Below, in pieces: positions 22,633-30,160 of a DNA stretch of 30,160 bases. Both the position numbers and the translations under genes were made by a program. The stretch covers positions 1-30,160 of the forward strand of contig CAXTSI010000039.1 of assembly GCA_964246695.1 (NCBI GenBank), written 5' to 3'. Position 1 is the stretch's first letter. Each line of letters starts with the position of its first letter. The notes under the pieces are model-generated. The model made no database searches. It was not told the origin of the DNA and worked only from the letters and a program-made list of their open reading frames with translations. The stretch is from Stigonema sp964246695 (lineage in GTDB: Bacteria > Cyanobacteriota > Cyanobacteriia > Cyanobacteriales > Nostocaceae).

Positions 22633-22733
22633 TTAAGATATTCCTAAAACTTATTAGTCATATTTATCATTTTGACAAAAAAAAGCACTTAATTCTATCG
22701 TTTGGCGAAGTCTTACCACAGAACAGGGGCTTG

Positions 22734-23990
22734 TCAGCAAGTAGGAGTACGCTTGACCGTGCGATCGCCTTTTTTCCGACGACGCAAACTCTCAAGGCGC
22801 GATCGCAAATCCTGAATTGCCTGCCGAATTTCCACTTTTTCCCACCGAGAAAACCACATTCCTGACTGCTGCTGGCATTTTTCAACTTGTTCAAACAACT
22901 TACCAAAGGTATATGGTTGTGCTAACTCTTGGGCAAGCCATTGGGCTGGAACTCCCAACGTGTCAGCCAAGGGTACTATGTGAGTATGAGTTGGTTGATA
23001 GCCGTTGAGGACGCACTTCCACATAACTCGTAACTGGTGACGAGAGCGGAAACGAGTTTCAATAGCCGCCGCCGACTCTACCAAAAACGGTTGCTGTTGC
23101 CGTCCCATGCATGCCCACTCACTCAACTGGTTCGCCATACCAATGTTGGTGCGTCCGGTAACTCTTGCCGAAGTGACTACCCGCACCAGTGGACTGTGGC
23201 GAATACGGGCATCCACCCGCACCAAGGCATGGTAAAATGCTACATCTTCGGGAGTCCGCACGGGGGGTAAGCCTCCTGCCAGTGCATACATCTGTGCAGT
23301 CACCGCAAAACTTGCCCCATTGTATTGATAGTGCCGGGGAAAACTGTCATAGGGGTCGGGGTCGAGGTATGATTCTAACTCTGTAATCAAGTAGCGATAG
23401 CCTATCACGCGCAGATGGCACACTCTGGCATAGGGGTCTAAAGCTGACCGACTAGCGCGATCCGTGAGAATTCGTCCTCCCACCGCATCTGCACCACAGG
23501 CAATTTCGTGTAGGGTGGCGGCGATCCAAGTTGGGCTGACCTGCGAGTCGCCATCGGTTGAGGTAATCACCCCTCGTGTGCGTCCTAAACTGTTCAAACG
23601 GCGATAAGCCTCATCCATCAAAATCTGGCGGACTCGACCAATGTAAGCTTCCGCAGGCGGCAGAGTGAGTTCAACTACGTGCAGTGCTAGGTCTGGATGT
23701 TGTTCAGCCTCACTCCGGGCGATCGCAGCTGAATCATCGCTGCAATTATTGCAGAGTAAAATTATTTCGTAGCGCCTAGGGTCTAAGCGCTGTCCTTTGA
23801 GGTCAACTTGATTTGCCAAAGCAGCGAGGGTTGCTGCTAACATCTGGGCTTCATTGCGAACTGGAACAATCACGCAGACTTCACAATGTTGTGACGGCTT
23901 CTCTTGGACTAAAGCTTGGAACTTGTCCTTGTATTTTGCAGCCGGAAAGTCAGCAACTACCTGTAAGCGCTTACTTTCCTTAAAGACCAT
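22734..23990 (-). CDS. Glycosyltransferase family 2 (GT-A fold)
   Basis: A 418-aa, probably soluble transferase. The GT-A nucleotide-binding start is CVIVPVRNEAQMLAATLAAL (about 39-58), the metal-binding DxD is in STDGDS, and an acceptor-side loop reads YNGASFAVTAQMYALAGGLP. A basic tail (SLRRRKKGDRTVKR) closes it. There are no membrane helices. The sugar and acceptor are unknown; such cyanobacterial genes often sit beside other sugar-transfer genes, but here the neighbours are a LysR gene and a repeat island. GGAG 9-10 nt before ATG 23990 supports the start. Confidence 0.9.
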   Translation of the reverse strand: MVFKESKRLQVVADFPAAKYKDKFQALVQEKPSQHCEVCVIVPVRNEAQMLAATLAALANQVDLKGQRLDPRRYEIILLCNNCSDDSAAIARSEAEQHPDLALHVVELTLPPAEAYIGRVRQILMDEAYRRLNSLGRTRGVITSTDGDSQVSPTWIAATLHEIACGADAVGGRILTDRASRSALDPYARVCHLRVIGYRYLITELESYLDPDPYDSFPRHYQYNGASFAVTAQMYALAGGLPPVRTPEDVAFYHALVRVDARIRHSPLVRVVTSARVTGRTNIGMANQLSEWACMGRQQQPFLVESAAAIETRFRSRHQLRVMWKCVLNGYQPTHTHIVPLADTLGVPAQWLAQELAQPYTFGKLFEQVEKCQQQSGMWFSRWEKVEIRQAIQDLRSRLESLRRRKKGDRTVKRTPTC

Positions 23991-24156
23991 TTTTCCATCT
24001 CCAGGAAAACAGATACACTGTATTCATCCAACACTTGAAAATTATTAACTTTTGTAAATCTATTTTGGAAATTTTGCCACTTATTTTTAATCTGCCTACG
24101 GAATGATTAGTTTAGATGACAATTAACAGATAGTTGTGTTTATTTACGCCGACTTA

Positions 24157-24522
24157 CTTACAGCAGTTTTCAATTGCATTGACCACATTGTAAGGGCGCG
24201 GAAACCGCGCCCCTACGGTTATATTGTGGTCTACCCGACTGGGAGCATCCCATTTTTGTAAATTGCCCTCAGACTGTTCGTCTGGGGCTATGCTAAAAAC
24301 GGCTGAAAACTATACTTATTTAACATTCGCGCATCCGGTTCTTAAGCCTCTCCCCGCATCGGGGAGAGGTTTGGAGAGGGGTTCCATATTAAGTGAAGTT
24401 TTGAACCGTTCGCAGTATACACAAACAAAGCTCCGTAGGGGAATGCTGAAGCAGCGCTGTCGGCGGGTTTCCCGGTTTTTGCAAAAATGGGATGCTCCCA
24501 CCCGACTGATATTCGCTGTAAT
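24157..24522. mobile_element. Repeat family D copy with family C core, split by a 259-bp MITE
   Basis: The left end CTTACAGCAGTTTTCA (from 24157) is like that at 18988 and leads into GACCACATTGT and the palindrome GGGCGCGGAAACCGCGCCC (family C, 24180-24235). The matching right end, ATTCGCTGTAA, appears only after the 259-bp insertion. Removing that insertion restores a palindrome of about 100 bp with TTACAGC ends. This gives the order of insertion: family D first, the 259-bp element later. Confidence 0.72.
24241..24499. mobile_element. 259-bp MITE with GGGAGCATCCCATTTTTG ends
   Basis: Perfect 18-bp terminal inverted repeats (24241-24258, 24482-24499) and identical 8-bp flanking repeats ACCCGACT (24233-24240, 24500-24507; 9 bp if the shared G is counted). 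The interior holds CTCCCCGCATCGGGGAG and CCGTAGGGGAATGC..GGCGGGTTTCCC fragments and no transposase. Overlapping short frames are element sequence. Confidence 0.92.
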
Positions 24523-24538
24523 TCTAATTAGTGTGTTA

Positions 24539-25648
24539 CTAACTAGCAAGAAATTCTTCCAAGCTAAGGACATCTACCCAACTATTTGTAGCATTTGACT
24601 CACAAGATAAATCCATCAACAACTGGGAATAAACTCCCTCCTTCAGAGATGGAACGATCGCCTTACCTTGCTCAATTCCTTGCACCCATTGGTCTACTAC
24701 GCGAAGAAATGCAGAGATGCGACCATCGGCATGATTTTTGGGAAATAGTAACTGGTGAGGAATTTCTACTTCAGTCAAAGGTTTACCTGGAAGGGATGCC
24801 CAAACACGGAATCCATGTATGTAATCTTTTTGATTTTCACTTCCCAAAACTAAAGTACCGCGATCGCCATAAACTTCTAGCCAATGTGTACGCTGTGCAT
24901 GAACCACAGCACTAATGGAAACTTGGCAAGGTGTTCCATCTGCCAACTCTAGCATCAGCATACAGGTGTCATCGCTATCCACTGGCTTTAATTCCCCAGT
25001 TACGGGGTCGGGTCGTTGGGGAATAGCGGTCTGCAAATGAGCGCTTAATCTACGGACAGGACCAAATAACCAGTGTATATAATCAAATGTGTGGGAACCT
25101 AAAGACCCTAATGCACCGCCTCCCTGGTCTTGGCGTGAATACCAATTCCAAGGACGTTTCGCATCAGCACGAGAAGAACCTAACCAATCGATTCTAATCA
25201 GCCGTGGTTCACCCACATAGCCTTCTGATAAAAGTTGATGAAAAAGCTGCCAGCCTGGGACAAAGCGAAATTCAAAGTCTACAGTAGCAATTACGCCTTG
25301 ATTGAGTGCTATTTGATACAATTCTTTTGCTTCAGTTGCATTCAAGGTTATGGGTTTTTCTAGTAATAAATGTTTCCCGGCTTCTAGCACTGTTTTTGCC
25401 ATTTCATAATGCAAAAATGGTGGTGTAGAAATGCTGACAGCTTGCACATCTGGCAATTTTACAAGAGCTGCTATTGTGTCGCAGGCTTGAGGAATGTTGT
25501 GGGATTGTGCGATCGCTTGAGCTTTTTCTAAATCTCGATGATATACAGCAACTACCTCTGTACGAGGATGCTCTCGAAATCCCGGAATATGGACTTTTTG
25601 ACCAAATCCCGTGCCAACAACTGCAACACCAATCACATTCTCATTCAT
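24539..25648 (-). CDS. Gfo/Idh/MocA-family NAD(P)-dependent oxidoreductase
   Basis: A 369-aa soluble enzyme oxidising or reducing a sugar, inositol or related alcohol; the substrate is unknown. The N-terminal Rossmann domain has VAVVGTGFGQKVHIPGF (about 8-24) and the family EKP signature in HLLLEKPITL, whose Lys is catalytic. The C-terminal alpha/beta domain has DFEFRFVPGW and GGGALGSLGSHTFDYIHWLF, with the usual His near the active site. It starts only 4 nt after the DUF1822 stop, so the two are probably translationally coupled within a sigma-DUF1822-oxidoreductase operon, an unexpected combination. No separate ribosome site is visible, consistent with coupling. Confidence 0.94.
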   Translation of the reverse strand: MNENVIGVAVVGTGFGQKVHIPGFREHPRTEVVAVYHRDLEKAQAIAQSHNIPQACDTIAALVKLPDVQAVSISTPPFLHYEMAKTVLEAGKHLLLEKPITLNATEAKELYQIALNQGVIATVDFEFRFVPGWQLFHQLLSEGYVGEPRLIRIDWLGSSRADAKRPWNWYSRQDQGGGALGSLGSHTFDYIHWLFGPVRRLSAHLQTAIPQRPDPVTGELKPVDSDDTCMLMLELADGTPCQVSISAVVHAQRTHWLEVYGDRGTLVLGSENQKDYIHGFRVWASLPGKPLTEVEIPHQLLFPKNHADGRISAFLRVVDQWVQGIEQGKAIVPSLKEGVYSQLLMDLSCESNATNSWVDVLSLEEFLAS

Positions 25649-25652
25649 TAGG

Positions 25653-26828
25653 TTAAAATCTCAGTATTTCTCGATCGTAGTTTTCCGGAAGGGGTTCTAT
25701 TTCCCAGACTATACCTTCACCAGGTTCGAGAGCAACTTCCACGAAAAGTTGTTCCACGGCAGTTGTTGCTATATCCTCATTGTTAGGAAAGGGCTGTAAA
25801 TCTTCGGTCAGTAGTCTGAGTTTAAAACCACCGGGAACGGCTGCCCCTACGGCAACGTTACGCAACTCAAAGCGCCAAATTGTTGATTTTCCTTCGCTTT
25901 GTGGTATAATCGTCAGCCCATATGATTGACCTGCAATAACCAGTTGGCGAGACAAGACTGTCCCAGGTTGTATTTCTTTGACACTTCGTGCTGCTGCTGC
26001 ACTCAGTTGCATACTGAAGCTTCCCCAACCACTAGCTTCAGCAAGTTGAGAAACGCCGCTCTTAATCCACTGGAGAACTGACCACTGTTCTGGTAATCCT
26101 CGGCGTCGTTGATATAAGCTTTGTCTCCAACCTCCATGCTCAATTAACGCTCCCCATAGTTGAAAAGGAATCTCCAGTCTAGGTGTCATTATCTCACTTC
26201 CTGCCAAACGGGAAATCAGGTTTTGTGCTTGTTCTGGCGTAAGTCCTGGCAATGGTGCTACAGTGGCGCGCTTCGGTTCTTCCGGGCAAAGTTGTCGTGC
26301 CACCCCTAAAATGCTGATGTCGCTAATAATATCAGTAATATCAAGGGAATAAGTGCGATCGCGTTCGTCATAACTTCCCCGACTCTTGAGTTGTTCATGA
26401 GTACAATAGCCCCAAACCCTGACGTAGCCTTCATTCGGTTCGATTTGTACTCCTAAGTAATAATCCCCAACCCAACTTGGTATATCTACCCATTCTTGTG
26501 CTACTCGCAACTCGCTCACATCAATAGCCTCGCTGGGAACCAATACAAATCGAGTTCCGTCTAATGTAATAGCGGTTCCATTCACCAGTTCCCAAAAGCT
26601 GGATAATGCAGCCCGATCAGGCCAAGGCTTTGCCTGCGGTGTCATATCCTCTCGCAGCCACTGCAAGATAGCCTTTAGACAAAGTTCATTTAAATAAGCA
26701 GTAGCGCGAGAAGCCGGGTGGGAAAAAGCTTCACTTTGTTGCCAAACCTGATTTTGAGTGTCGTTTGGTATTTCTAAAATCAGGTCAGTTGCATTCGCAA
26801 AAGTAAATATGGTGGGGTTAGATGTCAT
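25653..26828 (-). CDS. DUF1822 protein
   Basis: A 391-aa soluble protein with the DUF1822 pattern, a cyanobacterial family of unknown function: SHPASRATAYLNELCL (about 37-52), FVLVPSEAIDVSELRV, VPQEWVDIP-type EWVDIPSWVGDYYLGVQI, then a C-terminal beta-rich part (LRLLTEDLQPF, VEQLFVEVALEPGEGIVWEI). There is no signal peptide. From what I know of cyanobacterial genomes, such genes often sit with a sigma-like factor and near CHAT, caspase or CHASE2 genes, as here. It lies 81 bp after the sigma-like gene and 4 nt before the oxidoreductase gene. The role may be signalling; no catalytic motif is evident. Confidence 0.88.
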   Translation of the reverse strand: MTSNPTIFTFANATDLILEIPNDTQNQVWQQSEAFSHPASRATAYLNELCLKAILQWLREDMTPQAKPWPDRAALSSFWELVNGTAITLDGTRFVLVPSEAIDVSELRVAQEWVDIPSWVGDYYLGVQIEPNEGYVRVWGYCTHEQLKSRGSYDERDRTYSLDITDIISDISILGVARQLCPEEPKRATVAPLPGLTPEQAQNLISRLAGSEIMTPRLEIPFQLWGALIEHGGWRQSLYQRRRGLPEQWSVLQWIKSGVSQLAEASGWGSFSMQLSAAAARSVKEIQPGTVLSRQLVIAGQSYGLTIIPQSEGKSTIWRFELRNVAVGAAVPGGFKLRLLTEDLQPFPNNEDIATTAVEQLFVEVALEPGEGIVWEIEPLPENYDREILRF

Positions 26829-26860
26829 GGTGTTTGCTTGGGAGAGGTGAGGGAGTACAA

Positions 26861-26923
26861 GAATTAAAAATTAAAAATGTAAAATTAATAATTTTTTAAT
26901 TTTTAATTTTTAATTTTTAATTG
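26861..26923. repeat. Inverted heptad tracts (AATTAAA)n / (TAATTTT)n
   Basis: GAATTAAAAATTAAAAATG on one side and TTAATTTTTAATTTTTAATT on the other form a long AU-rich inverted repeat of 7-bp units. It overlaps the 3' end of the sigma-like gene (stop at 26910) and fills most of the gap to DUF1822, so it could weakly attenuate read-through. Confidence 0.75.
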
Positions 26924-28085
26924 ATTTGTTGTAGTAAGCTTGCAGCCATTCCTCCATGACCGCACTCATATTTTTTAATATGTCTGACGTGATAGAAATA
27001 TGCAGCTTTTCTTTACTCCAGTTACCCAAAGATCGCAGTAATGACTCCCGAGTTTTTGTTAGTAGTCGCGAGACAGTATACTGTTTTATTTGTAGTTGTT
27101 TGGCAATCTGCTGCTGAGTTAGTCCTTCAGCGTAGTAAAGTTGCAAAATTTTTTGTGCTTGCAGTTCTAATTGGGCAACTGCGGCTACTAACAACGTGTT
27201 AATCTCAGATTGCTGAGAAAATCTGGTTTCTTGATCTTCAAGAGTAATGATTTGGGTGAGTAGGCTATCCTGTTCGGTTCCTAGTAGATTCTCTAGCCAA
27301 GTGCTAGAATCGTCACCAGAGGGAGGATTTATCGGCGTCCAATTTGGATAAAGATACCTGCGTATGGCTTGGGCACTATTGAGTAGCCAAGTTTCCAGGG
27401 TTTGTGGGTTGATATGCGGTTGATGTCTTGAGTTATAAGCAATGGCGATCGCCTCCCAAGTTTGACGATCTGGTTGTGGAAGTTGGCGCGTATTACTAGT
27501 TGGCGCTGGTACATAAAGCAATTTAAAACAGTTCCAGGCGGTGACGTAAGCAGTAATAGTATCTGCTGATAAGCCAGTGGCTTGCAAAGCCTCTACTAAA
27601 CGCTTTTGAGTAATTTTTCGCAAAAGTCCCCAATCTGTAGAAATATCAACTTCGTGACGTTGCCGCAAAGTTTCGCGAATGACACTAGTAAAGATTGTGC
27701 TAGCGTAGTTCTTGAGGACAAAGTTGCTATTGGGGTTAAAGCCTTTGAAAACTTTATCAACTTGGGCGATCGCTATCTGAAAATAGTCTGATAACTTATA
27801 CTGGCTACTAGTAAAGCTAGTAAATGTTTTTTGACATGCCCAGTAGCAGGGTTCTTGTAAGTAAGCTATGAGATGTTCTTTAGCAAGTCTGCCAACCTGA
27901 GGATTGTGCAAATAACTATACCAGTAAAGTACCCAAAAGTTTTCTGAAGTTACTTGTGGAGTTTGCTTGATGACTTTTTGCATACTACGACGCAGTGTAG
28001 CATCCGTCGCCCAACCACGGAGGCGATCGGCAGCAAATTCTAAAAAAGTCGAGAAGATTTCCACAATGTTGTGTCGAGGGTGCAT
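26910..28085 (-). CDS. Sigma-70-like factor of the large DUF1822-linked type
   Basis: A 391-aa protein with a recognisable sigma region 4 near the C-terminus (about 300-355): LELQAQKILQLYYAEGLTQQ followed by the helix-turn-helix QIAKQLQIKQYTVSRLLTK. The N-terminal 250 aa hold a diverged sigma-2-like part (FASS/FTSSQYKLSDYFQIAI, FKGFNP, LKNYASTIF, IRETLRQRHEVDI) without the canonical -10 recognition residues I can name. It would direct RNA polymerase to a special promoter set, or act as a DNA-binding adaptor. The start MHPRHNIVEIFSTF resembles family N-termini as I recall them, although no ribosome site is seen. It is the first gene of the sigma-DUF1822-oxidoreductase unit and divergent from the caspase gene. 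Confidence 0.88.
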   Translation of the reverse strand: MHPRHNIVEIFSTFLEFAADRLRGWATDATLRRSMQKVIKQTPQVTSENFWVLYWYSYLHNPQVGRLAKEHLIAYLQEPCYWACQKTFTSFTSSQYKLSDYFQIAIAQVDKVFKGFNPNSNFVLKNYASTIFTSVIRETLRQRHEVDISTDWGLLRKITQKRLVEALQATGLSADTITAYVTAWNCFKLLYVPAPTSNTRQLPQPDRQTWEAIAIAYNSRHQPHINPQTLETWLLNSAQAIRRYLYPNWTPINPPSGDDSSTWLENLLGTEQDSLLTQIITLEDQETRFSQQSEINTLLVAAVAQLELQAQKILQLYYAEGLTQQQIAKQLQIKQYTVSRLLTKTRESLLRSLGNWSKEKLHISITSDILKNMSAVMEEWLQAYYNKSIKN

Positions 28086-28281
28086 AAAACTACGCGAACC
28101 GACAAGCGAGAATAAGTCAAAGAGTCAAGCAAAGACGCTTACCCAAAACTTTACTACAAGCCGTGAGGGATATGTTTCGGCTGGCGATGAAAAATTGAGC
28201 GCTTTCGACTGCAAGCACTAAGCTTTAGTTGCGATCTTCCTTAAAACAAAAACCAGATTTGATATAACAGCTTTTAAAAAC
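28086..28281. other. Divergent promoter region, sigma-like versus caspase gene
   Basis: 196 bp between two divergent starts, free of the repeats common elsewhere in this window. It must hold both promoters. I could not identify convincing -10/-35 boxes or a shared operator; a noncanonical promoter for the neighbouring sigma-like factor would not be recognisable by eye. Confidence 0.4.
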
Positions 28282-30160
28282 ATGTCTCCACTTGGTGTTG
28301 CTACCAGTCACGCATCTCAAGCCAAACAAACAGAAGCACCCAAGCTATGGCTGATGCTTGTGGGAGTCAATCAATACCAGGATGAGCGACTACCCAGCTT
28401 GCATTACTCAGCAGTAGATTGTCAGGGGTTGGCAAAAGCTTTGGCAGATGCAACTGCACAATTTCCGCAAAAAGAGATAATAATTTACCATGATTTTGCT
28501 CCACAATCACCAACTTTTGCGAATGTGCTTGCTACTCTTCAACAAATTACCACTGCGGCTAAACCTATTGATACCGTTTTATTTTATTTTTCTGGGCACG
28601 GGATGGTAGACCCAAACACTCATCAAGCAGTTTTGTGTTTGGCAGATACGCAAAAATCCAACTTACTTAACACAGGTTTACCTCTAGAGGAACTATTGCA
28701 ATTATTAGGTAATTGTGCAGCGCAAAATCAGATCGTGTGGCTGGATGCTTGTCATAGTGGTGGCATGACACTCAGAGGAGCAACAGTAGAATCACTGCTG
28801 AATCCTACACAGCAATTAGTGACTGTATTGCAGCAAGTTGCAGCAAAAAGTCAAGGATTTTATGCCTTGCTTTCTTGTGACCTCAATCAACAATCCTGGG
28901 AGTTTCCCGAACTGGGACACGGAGTATTTACTTATTACTTAATGCGGGGATTACAGGGTGAAGCGGCAGACTCCCAAGGTGTCATTTCGGCAGATGGTTT
29001 ATATAAATATGTGTATCATCAGACTTTACAATATATAGATAAAACGAATCAACAATTACGGCTAATTAATCAGCAGAAAAGAGGTAAAGGAGACACTCAG
29101 CTATTTCGGGAATATCCGCTGCAAACTCCTAAACGAATTGTGGAAGGAGTTGGGGAGTTGATTATCGGCGCCAGACTAGAAAAAGCTGCCCCTCGATTGC
29201 ATCGTCGGGTAGGGGTAGTCGTAGAGGGACTATCAGGAAGCAAGGAAACGCTAGAGATTAGTAAGTGTCTGGGGACTTCTGGTGGTTTTGAACTGGAGTA
29301 TTTACAAGCAAAAAAAGCTACTGCCGATCGGGTAAGAGTTGCTATTGCTCGTCATTTGCACTCGGCAGAAGCAGAAACAATTCTGCTATATTTGCGAGGG
29401 CGAATAGAAGAAACTGAAGCTTGGGAAGGGTTGGTACTGGCAGAGGATATCCGGATTAAGCGATCGTGGTTGAAACAACAGTTACGTCTGTGTAAAGCCA
29501 AGCAAATTATTATCTTAGATTGTCCTGTTGTAGAAACACAGACCTCGGGGGTCGCGTCTCTACAAGATTGGGTAGAAGATTTGCTGCTTGACTCGCAACA
29601 AGGACAGTGTTTAATTGCCTACGCTTCTCCAACAGAAGAACCAGAGACATTTGCTCAAACCTTACTCGATACCTTGAGATCGGCTGCTGTTACATCTGGC
29701 TTGTCCGCCGCCGGGGCGATCGCACAACTCCAATTATCCTTAGCACATACTGGTATCCCTCTTCAAGTTTGGTTATCGGGAGCACAAGGCATTATAGAAA
29801 TCCTACCTGCAAAAACTGACGGACATCGACTTGAACAAAGAGTAGGATTAGATCTGGGAGTATGCCCTTATATGGGATTAAGTGCTTTTTGTGAAGAAGA
29901 TGCCCAGTATTTCTACGGTAGAGAAACCTTAACTCAACAGTTAATTCATCAACTGGCGCACTCCTCATTTCTTGCAGTTGTCGGTGCTTCTGGGAGTGGT
30001 AAATCTTCAGTTGTGCAAGCTGGTGTCATTCCAGCGCTGCGGTTGGGCAAACAAATTCCTAGTAGCGAACAGTGGTGGATCAGAAGCATTCGCCTAGGAA
30101 CACGTCCAATGGAAGCATTAGCGCAGCGACTGGGATTTGGGGGAGTGGGGAGTGGGGAGT
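28282..30160 (+). CDS. Caspase-pseudocaspase-nSTAND1 protein, 3' end outside the window
   Basis: A probable cytosolic death or defence-type protease-NTPase; 626 codons are visible. Residues 20-260 form a caspase-like (metacaspase/orthocaspase, C14) domain with the catalytic dyad H106 (YFSGHGM) and C157 (WLDACHSGG). Residues about 315-530 repeat the same strand order (ILLYLRGRI, IIILDCPV, CLIAYASP) with His replaced by R374 and no cysteine at the aligned place, so I read it as an inactive duplicate. From about 540 comes nSTAND1: CPYMGLSAFCEEDAQYFYGR and Walker A GASGSGKSS (568-576). WD40 or TPR repeats usually follow in such proteins, beyond the edge. A repeat fragment (29526-29563) lies in frame just after LDCP, and the window ends in GGGGAGT repeats. 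No Shine-Dalgarno precedes ATG 28282. Confidence 0.93.
   Translation, partial: MSPLGVATSHASQAKQTEAPKLWLMLVGVNQYQDERLPSLHYSAVDCQGLAKALADATAQFPQKEIIIYHDFAPQSPTFANVLATLQQITTAAKPIDTVLFYFSGHGMVDPNTHQAVLCLADTQKSNLLNTGLPLEELLQLLGNCAAQNQIVWLDACHSGGMTLRGATVESLLNPTQQLVTVLQQVAAKSQGFYALLSCDLNQQSWEFPELGHGVFTYYLMRGLQGEAADSQGVISADGLYKYVYHQTLQYIDKTNQQLRLINQQKRGKGDTQLFREYPLQTPKRIVEGVGELIIGARLEKAAPRLHRRVGVVVEGLSGSKETLEISKCLGTSGGFELEYLQAKKATADRVRVAIARHLHSAEAETILLYLRGRIEETEAWEGLVLAEDIRIKRSWLKQQLRLCKAKQIIILDCPVVETQTSGVASLQDWVEDLLLDSQQGQCLIAYASPTEEPETFAQTLLDTLRSAAVTSGLSAAGAIAQLQLSLAHTGIPLQVWLSGAQGIIEILPAKTDGHRLEQRVGLDLGVCPYMGLSAFCEEDAQYFYGRETLTQQLIHQLAHSSFLAVVGASGSGKSSVVQAGVIPALRLGKQIPSSEQWWIRSIRLGTRPMEALAQRLGFGGVGSGE
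30139..30160. repeat. GGGGAGT heptad tract at the right window edge
   Basis: GGGGGAGTGGGGAGTGGGGA continues to the last base in the caspase-STAND reading frame (Gly-Gly-Val-Gly-Ser-Gly). The left edge (1-60) carries related GTAGGGGGAGTAGGGGGAG and AGATGAGGGAG-type units. Confidence 0.85.

Noticed and set aside
24241..24499. Complete insertion sequence
   Set aside because: At 259 bp with no transposase frame it is only a non-autonomous element.
24595..24915. 106-aa plus-strand frame
   Set aside because: Antisense to the well-supported oxidoreductase gene, with no ribosome site or recognised features.
1..30160. tRNA or rRNA genes
   Set aside because: No cloverleaf with T-loop GGTTCGAATCC-like sequence and acceptor stem, and no rRNA-like conserved blocks, were found by eye.

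Overview
The window looks like chromosomal DNA of a cyanobacterium, probably a large-genome, repeat-rich form (Nostocales or Chroococcidiopsis-like). The signs are frequent HIP1 octamers (GCGATCGC), several period-7 tandem repeats, many palindromic or MITE-like elements, and cyanobacteria-typical families (DUF2301, DUF1822, multi-PAS/GAF kinases, long pentapeptide proteins, caspase-nSTAND1 proteins). The genus is inference. Both ends lie in GGGGAGT-type heptad tracts inside open genes, so the window may be a contig that broke at repeats.

Layout, left to right. 1-2318 (-): 5' part of a PAS4-GAF histidine kinase. 2716-3774 (+): Ada alkylation-repair protein. 3775-4723: gene-poor, with one possible 41-aa membrane protein and a complete 93-bp MITE with 10-bp target duplications. 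4724-5812 (+): GT4 glycosyltransferase. 5859-6151: tandem duplication whose second copy is split by a 120-bp MITE. 6189-7031 (+): atypical SDR. 7180-9747 (-): small membrane protein, DHA2 exporter and MAPEG protein, divergent from a GAF-LuxR regulator at 9941-10636 (+). 10901-16027 (-): signalling cluster of a BMP-type binding lipoprotein, a dCache-HAMP hybrid kinase and a REC-histidine kinase, with no transporter genes. 16498-16653 (-): 51-aa protein with its own terminator. 16764-18875 (+): SAM hydrolase family protein, DUF2301 membrane protein and pentapeptide-repeat protein. 18876-19696: island of four or more repeat families. 19697-23990 (-): GH25 lysozyme, FHA membrane protein, LysR regulator and GT2 glycosyltransferase. 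23991-24538: nested MITEs. 24539-28085 (-): sigma-70-like factor, DUF1822 protein and Gfo/Idh/MocA oxidoreductase, divergent from 28282-30160 (+), a caspase-nSTAND1 protein that leaves the window.

Two gene sets appear to work as units. In the first, the BMP lipoprotein probably presents a ligand to the periplasmic dCache kinase, which would pass phosphate through its own receiver to the REC-kinase encoded 16 nt downstream. In the second, a sigma-like factor, the DUF1822 protein and an oxidoreductase 4 nt behind it face a caspase-STAND protein. That protein carries an apparently dead second caspase-like fold between the active caspase and the NTPase. This locus is the best candidate for an under-described system, possibly stress or phage-triggered signalling or cell death.

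A second theme is repeat invasion. At least six MITE or palindrome families occur, some nested in each other, and fragments of such repeats lie in frame inside four protein-coding genes (both large kinases, the LuxR regulator and the caspase protein).
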